Origin: Paenibacillus woosongensis
GTDB taxonomy: Bacteria; Bacillota; Bacilli; Paenibacillales; Paenibacillaceae
Direction of reading: 5' to 3'
Assembly: GCF_030122845.1 (NCBI RefSeq)
Contig: NZ_CP126084.1
Coordinates: 3,658,001 to 3,722,000, forward strand
Length of the DNA: 64,000 bases
The notes beneath the pieces are model-generated. The model did no database searches and was not told the DNA's origin. It saw only the letters and a program-made list of their open reading frames with translations. A program made the translations under genes and the position numbers. This document shows positions 1 to 8,718 of the stretch, in pieces (positions within the stretch are counted from its first letter, which is position 1; each line of letters opens with the position of its first letter).

Positions 1-2088
1 CTGATGACCTATGACTTCCATGGAAGCTGGGACAAAACGACAGGCCATCATACCAATCTGTACAACAGAGACAATAGTGTCGACGCCGCAGTGAAGCTAT
101 TCAAGAATAACGGTGTACCCGCAAGCAAGCTGGTCATTGGAGGCGCTTTTTACGGACGCGGCTGGAACGGCGTCAGAAATTCCAACAACGGCCTGGATCA
201 ACCGGTCACAGGCGGAGGCTTCGACCCCGATTACAATACGATTGTCAGCCAGTACCTGAACAAGAACGGATACACGAGATACTGGGACAATAATGCACAA
301 GCGCCGTATCTGTTTAATGGCAGCAGTTTCATCACTTATGACGATCCTCAATCATTGAAGCTGAAGGTGCAATATCTTAAAAATAACAACCTTGGCGGCA
401 TCATGTTCTGGGAATACAGCAATGACAGAAGCGGAGAGCTGCTTGGGGCGATTTATTCGGAAATGACGAACGGAGCCGGAAACGGAGGCGAAAACGGCAA
501 CGTAAATCCGGGCGAAAATAACGGCACTATCCCGACAGGGATTGGTCCCGACGGATTTTTGAAAACGAGCGGCACCGTCATCAGAGATCGTTCGGGAACA
601 GGCAATATCGTGAATTTGCGGGGAACGAATCTCGGCGGCTGGATGCTGCAGGAAGGCTGGATGTCGCCGCTGGGCGTTAAGGACGAGTGGACGCTGCGCG
701 AGACACTGACGAACCGTTTTGGCGCCGATACAGCGGAAAGCCTAATCGCGACGTACCAGAATGCCTGGCTGACGACGAAGGATTTGGACAATATCAAAAG
801 CATGGGTATGAACGTTGTCCGAGTGCCGATTCTTTATTTGGAGCTGATGGACAAATACGGCAACTGGAAGAAGGATCCGTGGAGCAAGCTGGATTGGCTT
901 GTCAAAGAAGCAGGTGATCGGGGCATTTATGTGCTGCTCGATCTTCACGGCACCTTCGGCGCCCAGAATACGTTCGATAATTCCGGTGAAGTCAACTCGG
1001 ATCCGCAACTGTGGAAGAATCCCGTATATCAGGACCGCACGGTCAGGCTATGGGAGGGGATTGCCGCCCACTACAAAGGGAATCCGACGATAGCGGGATA
1101 CGATTTGCTGAACGAGCCGGACAGAGTCAGCAAACAACAATTAAACGCATATTATGACCGTCTCTATAAAGCAATTCGCGCCATTGATCCGGATCACACC
1201 ATCTATATGGAGGCGGCCTGGAGCTGGAATCAGCTCGATGCACCTTCAACGTATGGATGGACCAACGTCGTTTATGAAATGCATTATTATGCTATGGCCG
1301 GGAGCGAGGCTTCCAACTGGAACGCGCAAAACAATCTAGTCAACAATGCACTCCAGGGAATTCGCGAACATCAGAGAAATTGGAACGTTCCAGTATTTGT
1401 AGGTGAATTCTGTTTGTTCGATTTCAACGACCTTTGGGAGAAATTCCTGGCGGGCATGAACGAATCCAATGTATCCTGGACCAACTGGACGTACAAGGTC
1501 AGCTCCAATTACGGAAACTGGGGTTATTTCAACAACAATCCAAGCCCGGTTCCTAATATTAACACCGATAGTGCAAGTACAATCGCCTCGAAATGGAGCA
1601 AATTCAATACGGAAAACTTCAGAGCCAACACGACGCTGCAAAATCTGGTGAAAAAATATACCACTGGAACCACGCCGCCTCCAGCTCCGAACGGATATTC
1701 CTATCTCGTATCGCAAGCCAACCAGCAAATCGTCTCTGCAGAAAATTACGGAAACGATCCGCTGGTGGCCAACCGGGCGAGCGCAGGGGATTGGGAGTTG
1801 TTTGAGATCATTACGAACAGCGACGGCACATTATCGTTCAAATCAAAGGTGAACGGTAAATATGTAACTGCGGATCTGAACATCAGCGGCAAGCTGATCG
1901 CTCGCAGCGACACCATTCAGCAGTGGGAGAAGTTCAAGAAAGTTGATTTGCCTGATGGAACAATCGCCTTACAGGCACTGGCCAACAATAAGTATGTGAC
2001 CGTTGATTTGAATAACGGGGCAGGCCTTGTGGCTAACCGCGACAGTGTTGGCGGAGCCTGGGAGGCTTTCCGTCTTAGAAGTAATTAA
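1..2088 (+). CDS. Secreted multidomain glycoside hydrolase GH18-GH5-beta-trefoil, 5' truncated by window
   Basis: The reading frame is open from the first base, so the N-terminus lies outside the window. About residues 1-155 are the C-terminal half of a GH18 chitinase barrel: the YDFHG motif, FYGRGW and a closing GGIMFWEYSND are visible, while the catalytic DxxDxDxE motif would lie upstream. A Gly/Asn-rich linker (about 156-185) leads to a GH5 domain (about 190-570) starting LRGTNLGGWMLQEGW, with the acid/base Glu in LLNEPD (about 372) and the nucleophile Glu in VGEFCLF (about 469). This GH5 type resembles exo-beta-1,3-glucanase/cellulase members. Residues 575-695 form a fascin-like or ricin-like beta-trefoil with repeated VNGKYVT and NNKYVTV units, probably carbohydrate binding. 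The combination suggests attack on chitin- and glucan-containing walls such as fungal walls. The family calls are secure; the substrate is inferred. Confidence 0.9.
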   Translation: MMTYDFHGSWDKTTGHHTNLYNRDNSVDAAVKLFKNNGVPASKLVIGGAFYGRGWNGVRNSNNGLDQPVTGGGFDPDYNTIVSQYLNKNGYTRYWDNNAQAPYLFNGSSFITYDDPQSLKLKVQYLKNNNLGGIMFWEYSNDRSGELLGAIYSEMTNGAGNGGENGNVNPGENNGTIPTGIGPDGFLKTSGTVIRDRSGTGNIVNLRGTNLGGWMLQEGWMSPLGVKDEWTLRETLTNRFGADTAESLIATYQNAWLTTKDLDNIKSMGMNVVRVPILYLELMDKYGNWKKDPWSKLDWLVKEAGDRGIYVLLDLHGTFGAQNTFDNSGEVNSDPQLWKNPVYQDRTVRLWEGIAAHYKGNPTIAGYDLLNEPDRVSKQQLNAYYDRLYKAIRAIDPDHTIYMEAAWSWNQLDAPSTYGWTNVVYEMHYYAMAGSEASNWNAQNNLVNNALQGIREHQRNWNVPVFVGEFCLFDFNDLWEKFLAGMNESNVSWTNWTYKVSSNYGNWGYFNNNPSPVPNINTDSASTIASKWSKFNTENFRANTTLQNLVKKYTTGTTPPPAPNGYSYLVSQANQQIVSAENYGNDPLVANRASAGDWELFEIITNSDGTLSFKSKVNGKYVTADLNISGKLIARSDTIQQWEKFKKVDLPDGTIALQALANNKYVTVDLNNGAGLVANRDSVGGAWEAFRLRSN

Positions 2089-2125
2089 CAACTGGAATGT
2101 GAAATATAACAAAAGCTATGCAAGC

Positions 2126-2161
2126 AGCGCGTGCCGATATTCATCGGTTCGCGCTGTTTTA
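2126..2161 (+). terminator. Intrinsic terminator after the GH18-GH5 gene
   Basis: Arms AGCGCG and CGCGCT enclose a second stem, CCGAT/ATCGG, and are followed by GTTTT. The element lies 38 bases after the stop codon. Confidence 0.75.
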
Positions 2162-2197
2162 GTTCAGTTCGATATTAGATTCCCGTTCAATAGAAAT

Positions 2198-2219
2198 AGG
2201 CCACCTTAGTAGGTGGCCT
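2198..2219 (-). terminator. Terminator hairpin between convergent genes, ending the yqe operon
   Basis: A perfect 9-bp stem (AGGCCACCT/AGGTGGCCT) with a 4-base loop lies between the convergent hydrolase and methyltransferase genes. On the minus strand it is followed by ATTTCTATT, a weak T-tract, so it most likely ends the yqeG-yqeM operon. Confidence 0.6.
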
Positions 2220-2252
2220 GGATAAAACGCAAAATTCAGATATAAAACGATA

Positions 2253-3026
2253 TTACTTCACAGCCACATAGAACAAGCGGGCTGCATCATCGACCGCCTC
2301 AACCCATTCGAAGTCCGCATAAATCGCAACCTCCCGGAAGCCGCAGCGAAGCAGTTCGCTTTTCATCCATGCCGGGTCGTAGGCCCGCTGAATATGCGTC
2401 TCTTCAAAACGGCGGTACATATCGGGCCCGCTGCCTTCTTCCCGGGCAAAAATGGACAAGTAATGCTGAATTTCATCCCTTGCCGCATCGCGTTCGCAGG
2501 TCCATATGTATGATACCGACCGCTCGTCGCAAACAAAGGGCTGCTCTTCATCATAACGCTTAAGCGTATTCGGATGGTGAACGTCGAACAGGAAGGTTCC
2601 GCCCGCCTTCAGCCCGTGATACGTTCTCTCGAATGTACGGACGATATCTTCTTCCTCCAGCAAATAATTCAAGCAATCGCAGAAAGATATTACGGAGTCT
2701 ACCGGCTCCGGCACCTCCCAATCTCTCATATCCTGCTGCACCCAGCGGACGCTTCCTTCGCGAAACAGCCGCACGCCCTGCGTGCTTCCTTCCATCTTAC
2801 GGCGGGCTACGGCAAGCATGTCCGCAGACAGGTCAATGCCTGTCACTTCAAAGCCTGAGTTCACCAAGGGGATCGTAATGCTTCCCGTACCGCAGCCGAG
2901 CTCGACGACCGTCCGGGGCATCCCCAGCCGTTCCCAGGCGGTTCGCGCGAAGCGAATCCAATCCGGGTATGGCATATCTTCCATTAATTCGTCGTATACA
3001 TAGGCAAATTTACGATAAGCTGCCAT
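2253..3026 (-). CDS. yqeM: Class I SAM-dependent methyltransferase YqeM
   Basis: This is a 257-residue Rossmann-fold methyltransferase with the SAM-binding motif VELGCGTG at residues 41-48, the acidic GIDLSADML after beta strand 2, and FCDCLNYLL in the later strand. It is the last gene of the yqeG-to-yqeM operon, the same position as yqeM in Bacillus. The ATG at 3026 is preferred because AGGTGA precedes it by four bases; a GTG nine codons upstream (3053) is possible but has no clear ribosome site. The methyl acceptor is unknown. Confidence 0.85.
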   Translation of the reverse strand: MAAYRKFAYVYDELMEDMPYPDWIRFARTAWERLGMPRTVVELGCGTGSITIPLVNSGFEVTGIDLSADMLAVARRKMEGSTQGVRLFREGSVRWVQQDMRDWEVPEPVDSVISFCDCLNYLLEEEDIVRTFERTYHGLKAGGTFLFDVHHPNTLKRYDEEQPFVCDERSVSYIWTCERDAARDEIQHYLSIFAREEGSGPDMYRRFEETHIQRAYDPAWMKSELLRCGFREVAIYADFEWVEAVDDAARLFYVAVK

Positions 3027-3161
3027 GCTGTCACCTGACTTTCTGCAATCCACCCCAGCGCTGCTCCGTGTTCCATATATCCAGCGCCGGTCTATTCATT
3101 CCGTGCACTCGCACGCTTCACATGACTCATTCTCATTCCCTAAGATAATTCCTGGGACACA

Positions 3162-4094
3162 CTAACTTCTAGCCGCATCTGGGCTCTGAGCATTTGGCTC
3201 GTCTGCCTCGCTCGCACCCGGTTTAACCAAGTACGTCCAGTTCTCCTTCTGCGTGACCTTGCCTTCCTTCATCAGTTTGCCGAGCGCCCGCTTGAACGCC
3301 GATTTGCTGATGCCGAACCGCTGCTTGATCAGATCGGGCGCTGTCGAATCCGAATAAGGCATGCCGCCGCCGGGACGCTCCTGCAGGTACTCTAGAATGC
3401 GTTCCGAATCCTCTTTGCGTCCGATCTCTTTGCGCTGAGCCATCGATAGGTTAACCCGCCCGTCCTCGCGGATATGGGTAATGCGCACCTTCACGCGCTC
3501 CCCAAGCCGGAGCAGCCGGCTCCGCTCGGAGGAGTGGATCATGCCGATTGCGCCAAAGCCGAGCACGCCGCCGTCGACGACGACGAAAGTTCCCATCTGA
3601 AGAGGCTTGTACACGATAGCTTCGGCCCACTCGTTTTTCCATGACGTAGGTGCATGAAAGGTCTTCGGAGCCAGATCCTGTTCACCGGCAAGCTTGGCCT
3701 TCAAGCGGCCCTGCTTGTCATGCTCCATAATCACGTAGACGCTGTCACCGACCTGGGGATGGAGTTCGCGCAGCTCCGGCAGTTCGCGAATCGGCAGCAG
3801 CAGCTGACGGCCCAGCCCCATTTCCAGGAAGCAGCCCAGACGGGGATGTACGTCCGCTACCTCGAGGAGAGCAAGCTCGCCCAGCGTTAAGTAAGGCTTT
3901 TTCATTGTTGCGGCAAGGCGGTCTTCTGTATCGTAGAACAGGAATACCTCCACCGTCTGCCCCGGCTTCACCTCACGAGTCAGCTCGGAGTAGTGCAGCA
4001 GAACGTCCTGCATGCCATTGGTCAGAAAATAGCCGTACGGTGAAACCTCGCGGTCGATCGGAAGCGATACGATAGTGCCGGCGATCAGGCTCAT
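3162..4094 (-). CDS. cvfB: S1-domain RNA-binding protein, CvfB/YitL family
   Basis: The 310-residue product begins with tandem OB/S1-like folds (about residues 1-60 and 65-135, then a canonical S1-like segment around 150-215 with GFGAIGMIHSSE and VNLSMAQ). It ends in a winged helix (about 225-295, with GISKSAFKRALGKLMKEGKV). This arrangement matches CvfB/YitL, an RNA-binding regulator linked to virulence and RNA metabolism in staphylococci. The start overlaps the rsfS stop by four bases (ATGA), so it is cotranscribed and probably translationally coupled. In Bacillus subtilis the homologue is not in this operon, so the position between rsfS and yqeM is a lineage-specific insertion. Confidence 0.85.
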   Translation of the reverse strand: MSLIAGTIVSLPIDREVSPYGYFLTNGMQDVLLHYSELTREVKPGQTVEVFLFYDTEDRLAATMKKPYLTLGELALLEVADVHPRLGCFLEMGLGRQLLLPIRELPELRELHPQVGDSVYVIMEHDKQGRLKAKLAGEQDLAPKTFHAPTSWKNEWAEAIVYKPLQMGTFVVVDGGVLGFGAIGMIHSSERSRLLRLGERVKVRITHIREDGRVNLSMAQRKEIGRKEDSERILEYLQERPGGGMPYSDSTAPDLIKQRFGISKSAFKRALGKLMKEGKVTQKENWTYLVKPGASEADEPNAQSPDAARS

Positions 4095-4438
4095 ACGGTC
4101 TCCACAACTTTGGCATCAGACCAAAGCCGCTCGATATTGTAAAATTCGCGTTCATCCCGGTGAAAGATATGCACGATTACGTCGCCCAGATCCATCAGCA
4201 CCCAGCGGGCCGAGTCCATTCCTTCGATGCCCCGGATGTTCACGCCGGCCTCCTGAGCCTTATTGCGAACCTCCGTCGCGATGGATTGGACCTGTACATC
4301 CGAATTACCGTGGCAAATGACGAAATAATCGGCAATCAGCGAAATCCCCTGCAAGTCCAGCGCCACAACGTCCATTGCTTTTTTCTCATCCACGGCCTTT
4401 ACGGCCAGGTCTAACAATTGTTTAGGTGAAATCGGCAT
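4091..4438 (-). CDS. rsfS: Ribosomal silencing factor RsfS
   Basis: The 115-residue protein belongs to the RsfS/YbeB/YqeL family, with the conserved segments ALDLQGISLIADYFVICHGNSD and WVLMDLGDVIVHIF. RsfS binds ribosomal protein L14 on the 50S subunit and prevents subunit joining when nutrients are scarce. It sits between yqeK and the cvfB-like gene, and its start follows AGGAGG by about nine bases. The length is normal for the family. Confidence 0.95.
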   Translation of the reverse strand: MPISPKQLLDLAVKAVDEKKAMDVVALDLQGISLIADYFVICHGNSDVQVQSIATEVRNKAQEAGVNIRGIEGMDSARWVLMDLGDVIVHIFHRDEREFYNIERLWSDAKVVETV

Positions 4439-4471
4439 TCATACGAACCTCCTGAATCATTATTGTATAGT

Positions 4472-5047
4472 TTACTTTCTTCTTATTTGCAGAATCAAAT
4501 CATTACGCGCCAATACAGTCGTTGGAAAAATGCGCTTTTGCTTCTCGATCAGGAAGGATATTGTCGAATCCAGTCCAGCGACAAGCGCTTCCTCCAAGCT
4601 ATGCTCGGCCAGCTCGCGAATCCGGTTCACGCCGGGAAAATCCCGCCCAGGCTCGATATAATCAGCCAGGCAGATAATTTTGTCCAGCTTGGTCATGCCG
4701 ATGCGCCCCGACGTATGATAGCGGATCGCATCGATGACGCCTGTATCCTCTACCCCGTAATCCTGTTGGGCCACATAAGCTCCGACCTCGGCATGCAGCA
4801 GCTGTTTATCGTAATCGAGCAGCTCCATATTGAGCTGATGATCGCGAATGACTGCCTCCTGCTGCTCGATCGGCCAATACTTGGCCACGTCATGCAGCAA
4901 GGCGGCTAAGTCGGCCCGCTGCGGATCTTCGCCGTACCGGCGGGCAAGCGCTACCGCGGATTCCATGACGCCTAGCGTATGACCCCATCGCCGCTCGGGC
5001 ATTTGGCCCGATACGATGTCCATTAATTCCTCACGGGTGTAATCCAT
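4472..5047 (-). CDS. yqeK: HD-domain hydrolase YqeK (symmetrical Ap4A hydrolase family)
   Basis: The 191-residue HD-superfamily protein has the metal-binding His in RWGHTLGV (H23), the HD pair in LLHDVAKYW (H52-D53) and further His in ELLDYDKQLLHAEVG and AIRYHTSG. YqeK proteins hydrolyse diadenosine tetraphosphate symmetrically. The coding region overlaps the 3' end of nadD by 17 bases, the usual tight arrangement, and GGAGCGG precedes the ATG. Confidence 0.95.
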   Translation of the reverse strand: MDYTREELMDIVSGQMPERRWGHTLGVMESAVALARRYGEDPQRADLAALLHDVAKYWPIEQQEAVIRDHQLNMELLDYDKQLLHAEVGAYVAQQDYGVEDTGVIDAIRYHTSGRIGMTKLDKIICLADYIEPGRDFPGVNRIRELAEHSLEEALVAGLDSTISFLIEKQKRIFPTTVLARNDLILQIRRK

Positions 5048-5624
5048 ATAAACCGCTCCTTGTCATATAATCATGAACAGAATCTGGAACCATGTACCGT
5101 ATGGAATCGCCGGCGGCTAACCGGCTGCGGATCATGCTGGACGATATGTCAACCAGAGGCATTTCCGCCAAATGGACGGCATCCTGGATGAACGGAGGCA
5201 AGGCGTCAAGCTCAAGGAAGCTCCCCGGACGCTGAAGGCCGATAAATCTTAGCATTTGCGTCAACTCCTCGATGCCTTCCCATTTTGGAAGGTAGTTGAC
5301 CATATCTGCGCCAATGATGAAATAGAATTCGATGTCGGGATACATCTGCCGCAGCTCCTTGACCGTCTCGACGGTATAGGATACGCCTCCCCGGCGCAGC
5401 TCGATATCCAGCGGCTTGAACGCCGGATTGCTGCGGATCGCCTCCTCCACCATAGCCAGGCGCTGTTCCCCGCTGACACCGGATTGGTGCTTGTGGGGAG
5501 GCGTATGCGAAGGCATGAACCAAACCTCATCGAGCTTGAACTGTTCGCGGGCTCTTTCCGCGGCCAGCAGATGGCCGTGATGAATCGGATCGAATGCTCC
5601 TCCCATAATGCCGATTTTTCTCAT
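5031..5624 (-). CDS. nadD: Nicotinate-nucleotide adenylyltransferase NadD
   Basis: The 197-residue enzyme transfers AMP from ATP to nicotinate mononucleotide to make deamido-NAD. It carries the nucleotidyltransferase signature GGAFDPIHHGHLLAAE (residues 8-23, with the HxGH motif) and the C-terminal ISSSMIRSRL motif. A GGGAGGGA ribosome site precedes the ATG. Position between yhbY and yqeK is standard for Bacillales. Confidence 0.96.
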   Translation of the reverse strand: MRKIGIMGGAFDPIHHGHLLAAERAREQFKLDEVWFMPSHTPPHKHQSGVSGEQRLAMVEEAIRSNPAFKPLDIELRRGGVSYTVETVKELRQMYPDIEFYFIIGADMVNYLPKWEGIEELTQMLRFIGLQRPGSFLELDALPPFIQDAVHLAEMPLVDISSSMIRSRLAAGDSIRYMVPDSVHDYMTRSGLYGLHP

Positions 5625-5645
5625 CCCTATCCCTCCCGATCCGGC

Positions 5646-5936
5646 TTATGGCAGCTCGATTTGTTTATATTCCCGAGATTCCTTGTACAGCACGATCGTC
5701 CTGCCGATAAGCTGCACCAGCTCTGCGCCTGCCCCCTCGGCAAGCTCAGCCGCAATTTCCTGCGGATCGTCCAGGTTGTTGTTCAGAATCGACACCTTGA
5801 TTAATTCGCGGCGCTCCAGCGCTTCCGAAATGTGCCGAATCACTTGATCATTAGTGCCGCCCTTGCCGACCTGGAAGATCGGTTGCAGGTGATGCGCCTG
5901 GCTGCGCAAATAACGTTTTTGTTTTCCCGTAAGCAT
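5646..5936 (-). CDS. yhbY: CRM-domain RNA-binding protein YhbY
   Basis: The 96-residue protein is a single CRM domain with the opening LTGKQKRYLRSQAHHLQPIFQVGKGG, including the family GKxG loop, and LIGRTIVLYKES near the end. YhbY/YqeI proteins associate with pre-50S ribosomal particles. It sits in the aroE-yhbY-nadD order typical of this operon. Confidence 0.93.
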   Translation of the reverse strand: MLTGKQKRYLRSQAHHLQPIFQVGKGGTNDQVIRHISEALERRELIKVSILNNNLDDPQEIAAELAEGAGAELVQLIGRTIVLYKESREYKQIELP

Positions 5937-6015
5937 GTATTACAAAACCCCTTAACATTCAAATGTACTGCTAATTATAAAGTTCCAAACAAAGCTGCAA
6001 TCTATAAATTGATGA

Positions 6016-6885
6016 TTATGCCTGCAAACTGCTCAAGACAGCGGAGCGCATCGCCGCGATTGGCGCAGGGCGTCCTGTCCAGTATTCGAAGGCATATGCG
6101 CCCTGATATACGAACATGCCGAGCCCATTATGAATACGGCAGCCGATCGCCTCTGCCCTAGCCAGCAGCTCGGTCTTTAGCGGATTATAGATCAGATCGC
6201 TAACGACCATATGTGGCGATAGAAGCTCTGCCGGAATCGGCAGCTCGCCCGTCTTGGGATACATCCCGACGGATGTCGTATTAATGACGATATCAATATG
6301 GCTCTCTTGGAGAATTTGAGCCAGGTCGCCAACGCCGCAGGCGCTAATCGCTCCTAAATGGGCCCATTCATCCGCAAGCTCCTGGGCCTTGGCGACTGTC
6401 CGGTTCGCGATCAGAACGCTCCCCGGCTTCTCCTGCAGCAGCGCATACACGATACCGCGCGCCGCGCCCCCACAGCCGATAACCAGCACATGCTTTCCAG
6501 ACAAATCAGGAACGGCCTCTTCTTTGAGAGACCGAATGTACCCTATTCCATCCGTGTTATAACCGGTCAATACCCCATCCTCGTTCACGATGGTGTTGAC
6601 GGCCCCGATTTGCTTCGCCGCTTCATCTACCACGTCCACATATTTCATGACGTCCACTTTATGAGGTACGGTTACGTTGACTCCACGATAGCCTAGAGCG
6701 ACGATGCCCTTCACAGCATCTTCTAACCGCTCCTGCTTGACATGCAGCGGCACATAGGTACCCGCAAGGCCCTCAGCCGCAAGCGCCGCGCTGTGCATCG
6801 CGGGCGACTTCGTCTGGGAGATCGGATCTCCCATAACGCCAAACAGCAATGGCAATCCGTTCTTCCCCTTCAATTCATTACCCAT
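6016..6885 (-). CDS. aroE: Shikimate dehydrogenase AroE
   Basis: AroE reduces 3-dehydroshikimate with NADPH in the aromatic amino-acid pathway. Visible motifs are the substrate loop PISQTKSPAMH, the catalytic Lys in NVTVPHK, NTDGIGY, the dinucleotide loop GCGGAARG and the NRT motif of the NADP site. The ATG at 6885 follows AGGA by six bases. An ATG eleven codons upstream (6918) would give a 300-residue form with an unusual Gly-rich extension and a weaker ribosome site, so the start is slightly uncertain. Confidence 0.93.
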   Translation of the reverse strand: MGNELKGKNGLPLLFGVMGDPISQTKSPAMHSAALAAEGLAGTYVPLHVKQERLEDAVKGIVALGYRGVNVTVPHKVDVMKYVDVVDEAAKQIGAVNTIVNEDGVLTGYNTDGIGYIRSLKEEAVPDLSGKHVLVIGCGGAARGIVYALLQEKPGSVLIANRTVAKAQELADEWAHLGAISACGVGDLAQILQESHIDIVINTTSVGMYPKTGELPIPAELLSPHMVVSDLIYNPLKTELLARAEAIGCRIHNGLGMFVYQGAYAFEYWTGRPAPIAAMRSAVLSSLQA

Positions 6886-6936
6886 TCTCGTTCCTATGCC
6901 TCCCTCTCCACCGATCATACCTAAGCCACGATTGCG

Positions 6937-8064
6937 TCAGATTAACGAAGGACGAACCATAACCTTAATCCCTTTTGGTACATGGGCAGCCACGACGGAG
7001 CCATTCTCGCCGTTCATTTTGATCCAGCCCAGTCCCGAAATAAAGACATCCAGACGGCTTCCTCTTGGAATACGGAATTCATGCCGCGTGAAGTCCGGCA
7101 GCTTCTGCAGGTTCTCGCGGGAAGGAGGGGACAGGAGCTCTCCGCCATGCACCTCGAACAGCTCGTCCGCTTTCTCCAGCTTCGTCCGATGAATCGGAAC
7201 CCGTCCGCTGATGAAGCACGTGAACGATTGCCGTTCCCCCTGAATAAAGTCAAAACGGCCGAACCCGCCGAAGAACAGTGTCTGCCCTTCGTTGAGCTGG
7301 TACACGGCCGGCTTAATGGGCTTGTCCGGCAAAATGGCGCCCAAATCCTCCGGGCTGACCAATTCACTGTAACGGGACGGGTACACGATTCCTGGGGTAT
7401 CGATGATGGCGCGGCCGTCATCCAATGGAATATGAACCATGTCTAGCGTTGTTCCCGGATAACGGGAAACCGTCAGCTCCTGATCCAAATCGCTGTAATC
7501 GCGAATCAGCCGGTTGATCAGCGTCGACTTGCCCACATTGGTCGCGCCGACGACGTACACGTCGCGTTTGCCGCGATGCTCGGCCACGGCATCCAGCAGG
7601 CGGTCGAAACCGCTGCTCTGCTTCGCGCTGCATAGGACGATGTCCTCGACTTTCAGCCCGGCTTCCTTCGCTTCCTTCTGCACCCAATTGCGGACTTTAT
7701 TCCAATTGGTTACCTTGGGCAGCAGGTCGGTTTTATTGACCGCCAGCAATACGGGATTGTTGCCGATGAACCGCTGCAAGCCCGATATGATGCTCCCCTG
7801 GAAATCAAAGATGTCTACGATATGGATGACCAGCGCCTCTTTGCCGCCAATCTGGCTCAGCAATCTCAGAAACTCATCCTGCTCGACCGTAATCGAAGAC
7901 GATTCATTATAGTTCTTAATCCGGAAGCAGCGCTGGCAAATGATGATCTCCTTCTCTATAGCCTGCGCCGGCACGTACCCCGGTTGATCCTTATGCTCGC
8001 TCTGCAGCTTAATGCCGCAGCCGCCGCAGCGTCCGGCGTTCCGTTCGCCATGTTCCTCTCTCAC
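6937..8064 (-). CDS. yqeH: Ribosome biogenesis GTPase YqeH
   Basis: The 375-residue circularly permuted GTPase has an N-terminal zinc-finger-like set (CGGC and CQRC), then G4 (AVNKTDLLP), G5 (SAK), G1 (GATNVGKSTLI) and G3 (DTPG), in permuted order. YqeH is needed for 30S subunit assembly and 16S rRNA maturation. The start is a GTG, seven bases after GGAGG, and overlaps the yqeG stop by four bases (GTGA). Confidence 0.96.
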   Translation of the reverse strand: MREEHGERNAGRCGGCGIKLQSEHKDQPGYVPAQAIEKEIIICQRCFRIKNYNESSSITVEQDEFLRLLSQIGGKEALVIHIVDIFDFQGSIISGLQRFIGNNPVLLAVNKTDLLPKVTNWNKVRNWVQKEAKEAGLKVEDIVLCSAKQSSGFDRLLDAVAEHRGKRDVYVVGATNVGKSTLINRLIRDYSDLDQELTVSRYPGTTLDMVHIPLDDGRAIIDTPGIVYPSRYSELVSPEDLGAILPDKPIKPAVYQLNEGQTLFFGGFGRFDFIQGERQSFTCFISGRVPIHRTKLEKADELFEVHGGELLSPPSRENLQKLPDFTRHEFRIPRGSRLDVFISGLGWIKMNGENGSVVAAHVPKGIKVMVRPSLI

Positions 8065-8585
8065 TTATTTTCCTCCTCCAGCCATAATCCGCTCTTATGA
8101 AGCCTGCGCTTGACGATTCGTTCCAGCCGGCGGTTAAACCTGGTCCCAAAGCCTTCATCGGCAACGGCAATCGGCAGCACCAATACAGTGAATAGCCCCA
8201 AACGGTTGCCGCCGAACACATCGGTCATCAACTGGTCCCCGACGACAATGGTATTCTTGGGGGCCAGTCCCATTATGCTGAGCGCTCTATGGAAGGCAGC
8301 GCCCAGCGGCTTTCTCGCCGCATGCACAAATTCGATATTTAAAGGGGTAGCGAATTTCGACACCCTGTCCAGATTATTGTTTGACACAATGACAAGTTTA
8401 AACCCGAATTTCTTCACCTTTTCAAACCATTCGACGAGTTCGGGCGTAGCTAATGGCGCCTTTGCCCCGACTAGGGTATTGTCCAAGTCCGTAATGATTC
8501 CCCGGTACCCTTGCGCATAAAGGCTTTCCAGGTCGATATCAAATACGCTGTTCACTCTCAGCTTCGGCAAAAATCTCTCAAACAA
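8061..8585 (-). CDS. yqeG: HAD-superfamily phosphatase YqeG (IIIA family)
   Basis: The 174-residue HAD hydrolase has motif I as DLDNTLVG, motif II in VIVSNN and motif III/IV in VVGDQLMTDVFGGNRLG. It is the first gene of the operon. The start codon is TTG, six bases after GAGGTGA. Its physiological substrate is not known; homologues are annotated as phosphatidylglycerophosphatase-like. Confidence 0.93.
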   Translation of the reverse strand: MFERFLPKLRVNSVFDIDLESLYAQGYRGIITDLDNTLVGAKAPLATPELVEWFEKVKKFGFKLVIVSNNNLDRVSKFATPLNIEFVHAARKPLGAAFHRALSIMGLAPKNTIVVGDQLMTDVFGGNRLGLFTVLVLPIAVADEGFGTRFNRRLERIVKRRLHKSGLWLEEENK

Positions 8586-8613
8586 ATACGTTCACCTCGG
8601 TTTCATACGACAA

Positions 8614-8622
8614 ACTATACCA
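8614..8622 (-). promoter_or_regulatory. Probable extended -10 promoter of the yqeG-yqeM operon
   Basis: On the minus strand TGGTATAGT fits an extended -10 (TGnTATAAT with one change), about 30 bases upstream of the yqeG start. No good -35 is seen. Confidence 0.5.
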
Positions 8623-8648
8623 CAATCTTCCCGCGACTTCCTTATATT

Positions 8649-8687
8649 TTAAAAAAGAAAACGCCCCCGTTGCAAGCGCACCGGGGA
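8649..8687 (-). terminator. Intrinsic terminator of the moxR-DUF58-transglutaminase operon
   Basis: On the minus strand a CCCCG...CGGGG stem (one internal mismatch, inner TGC/GCA) is followed by TTTTCTTTTTT, about 32 bases after the transglutaminase stop. Confidence 0.85.
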
Positions 8688-8718
8688 CATTTCGGAAATT
8701 GAATCCCGTCTCTGTTTG

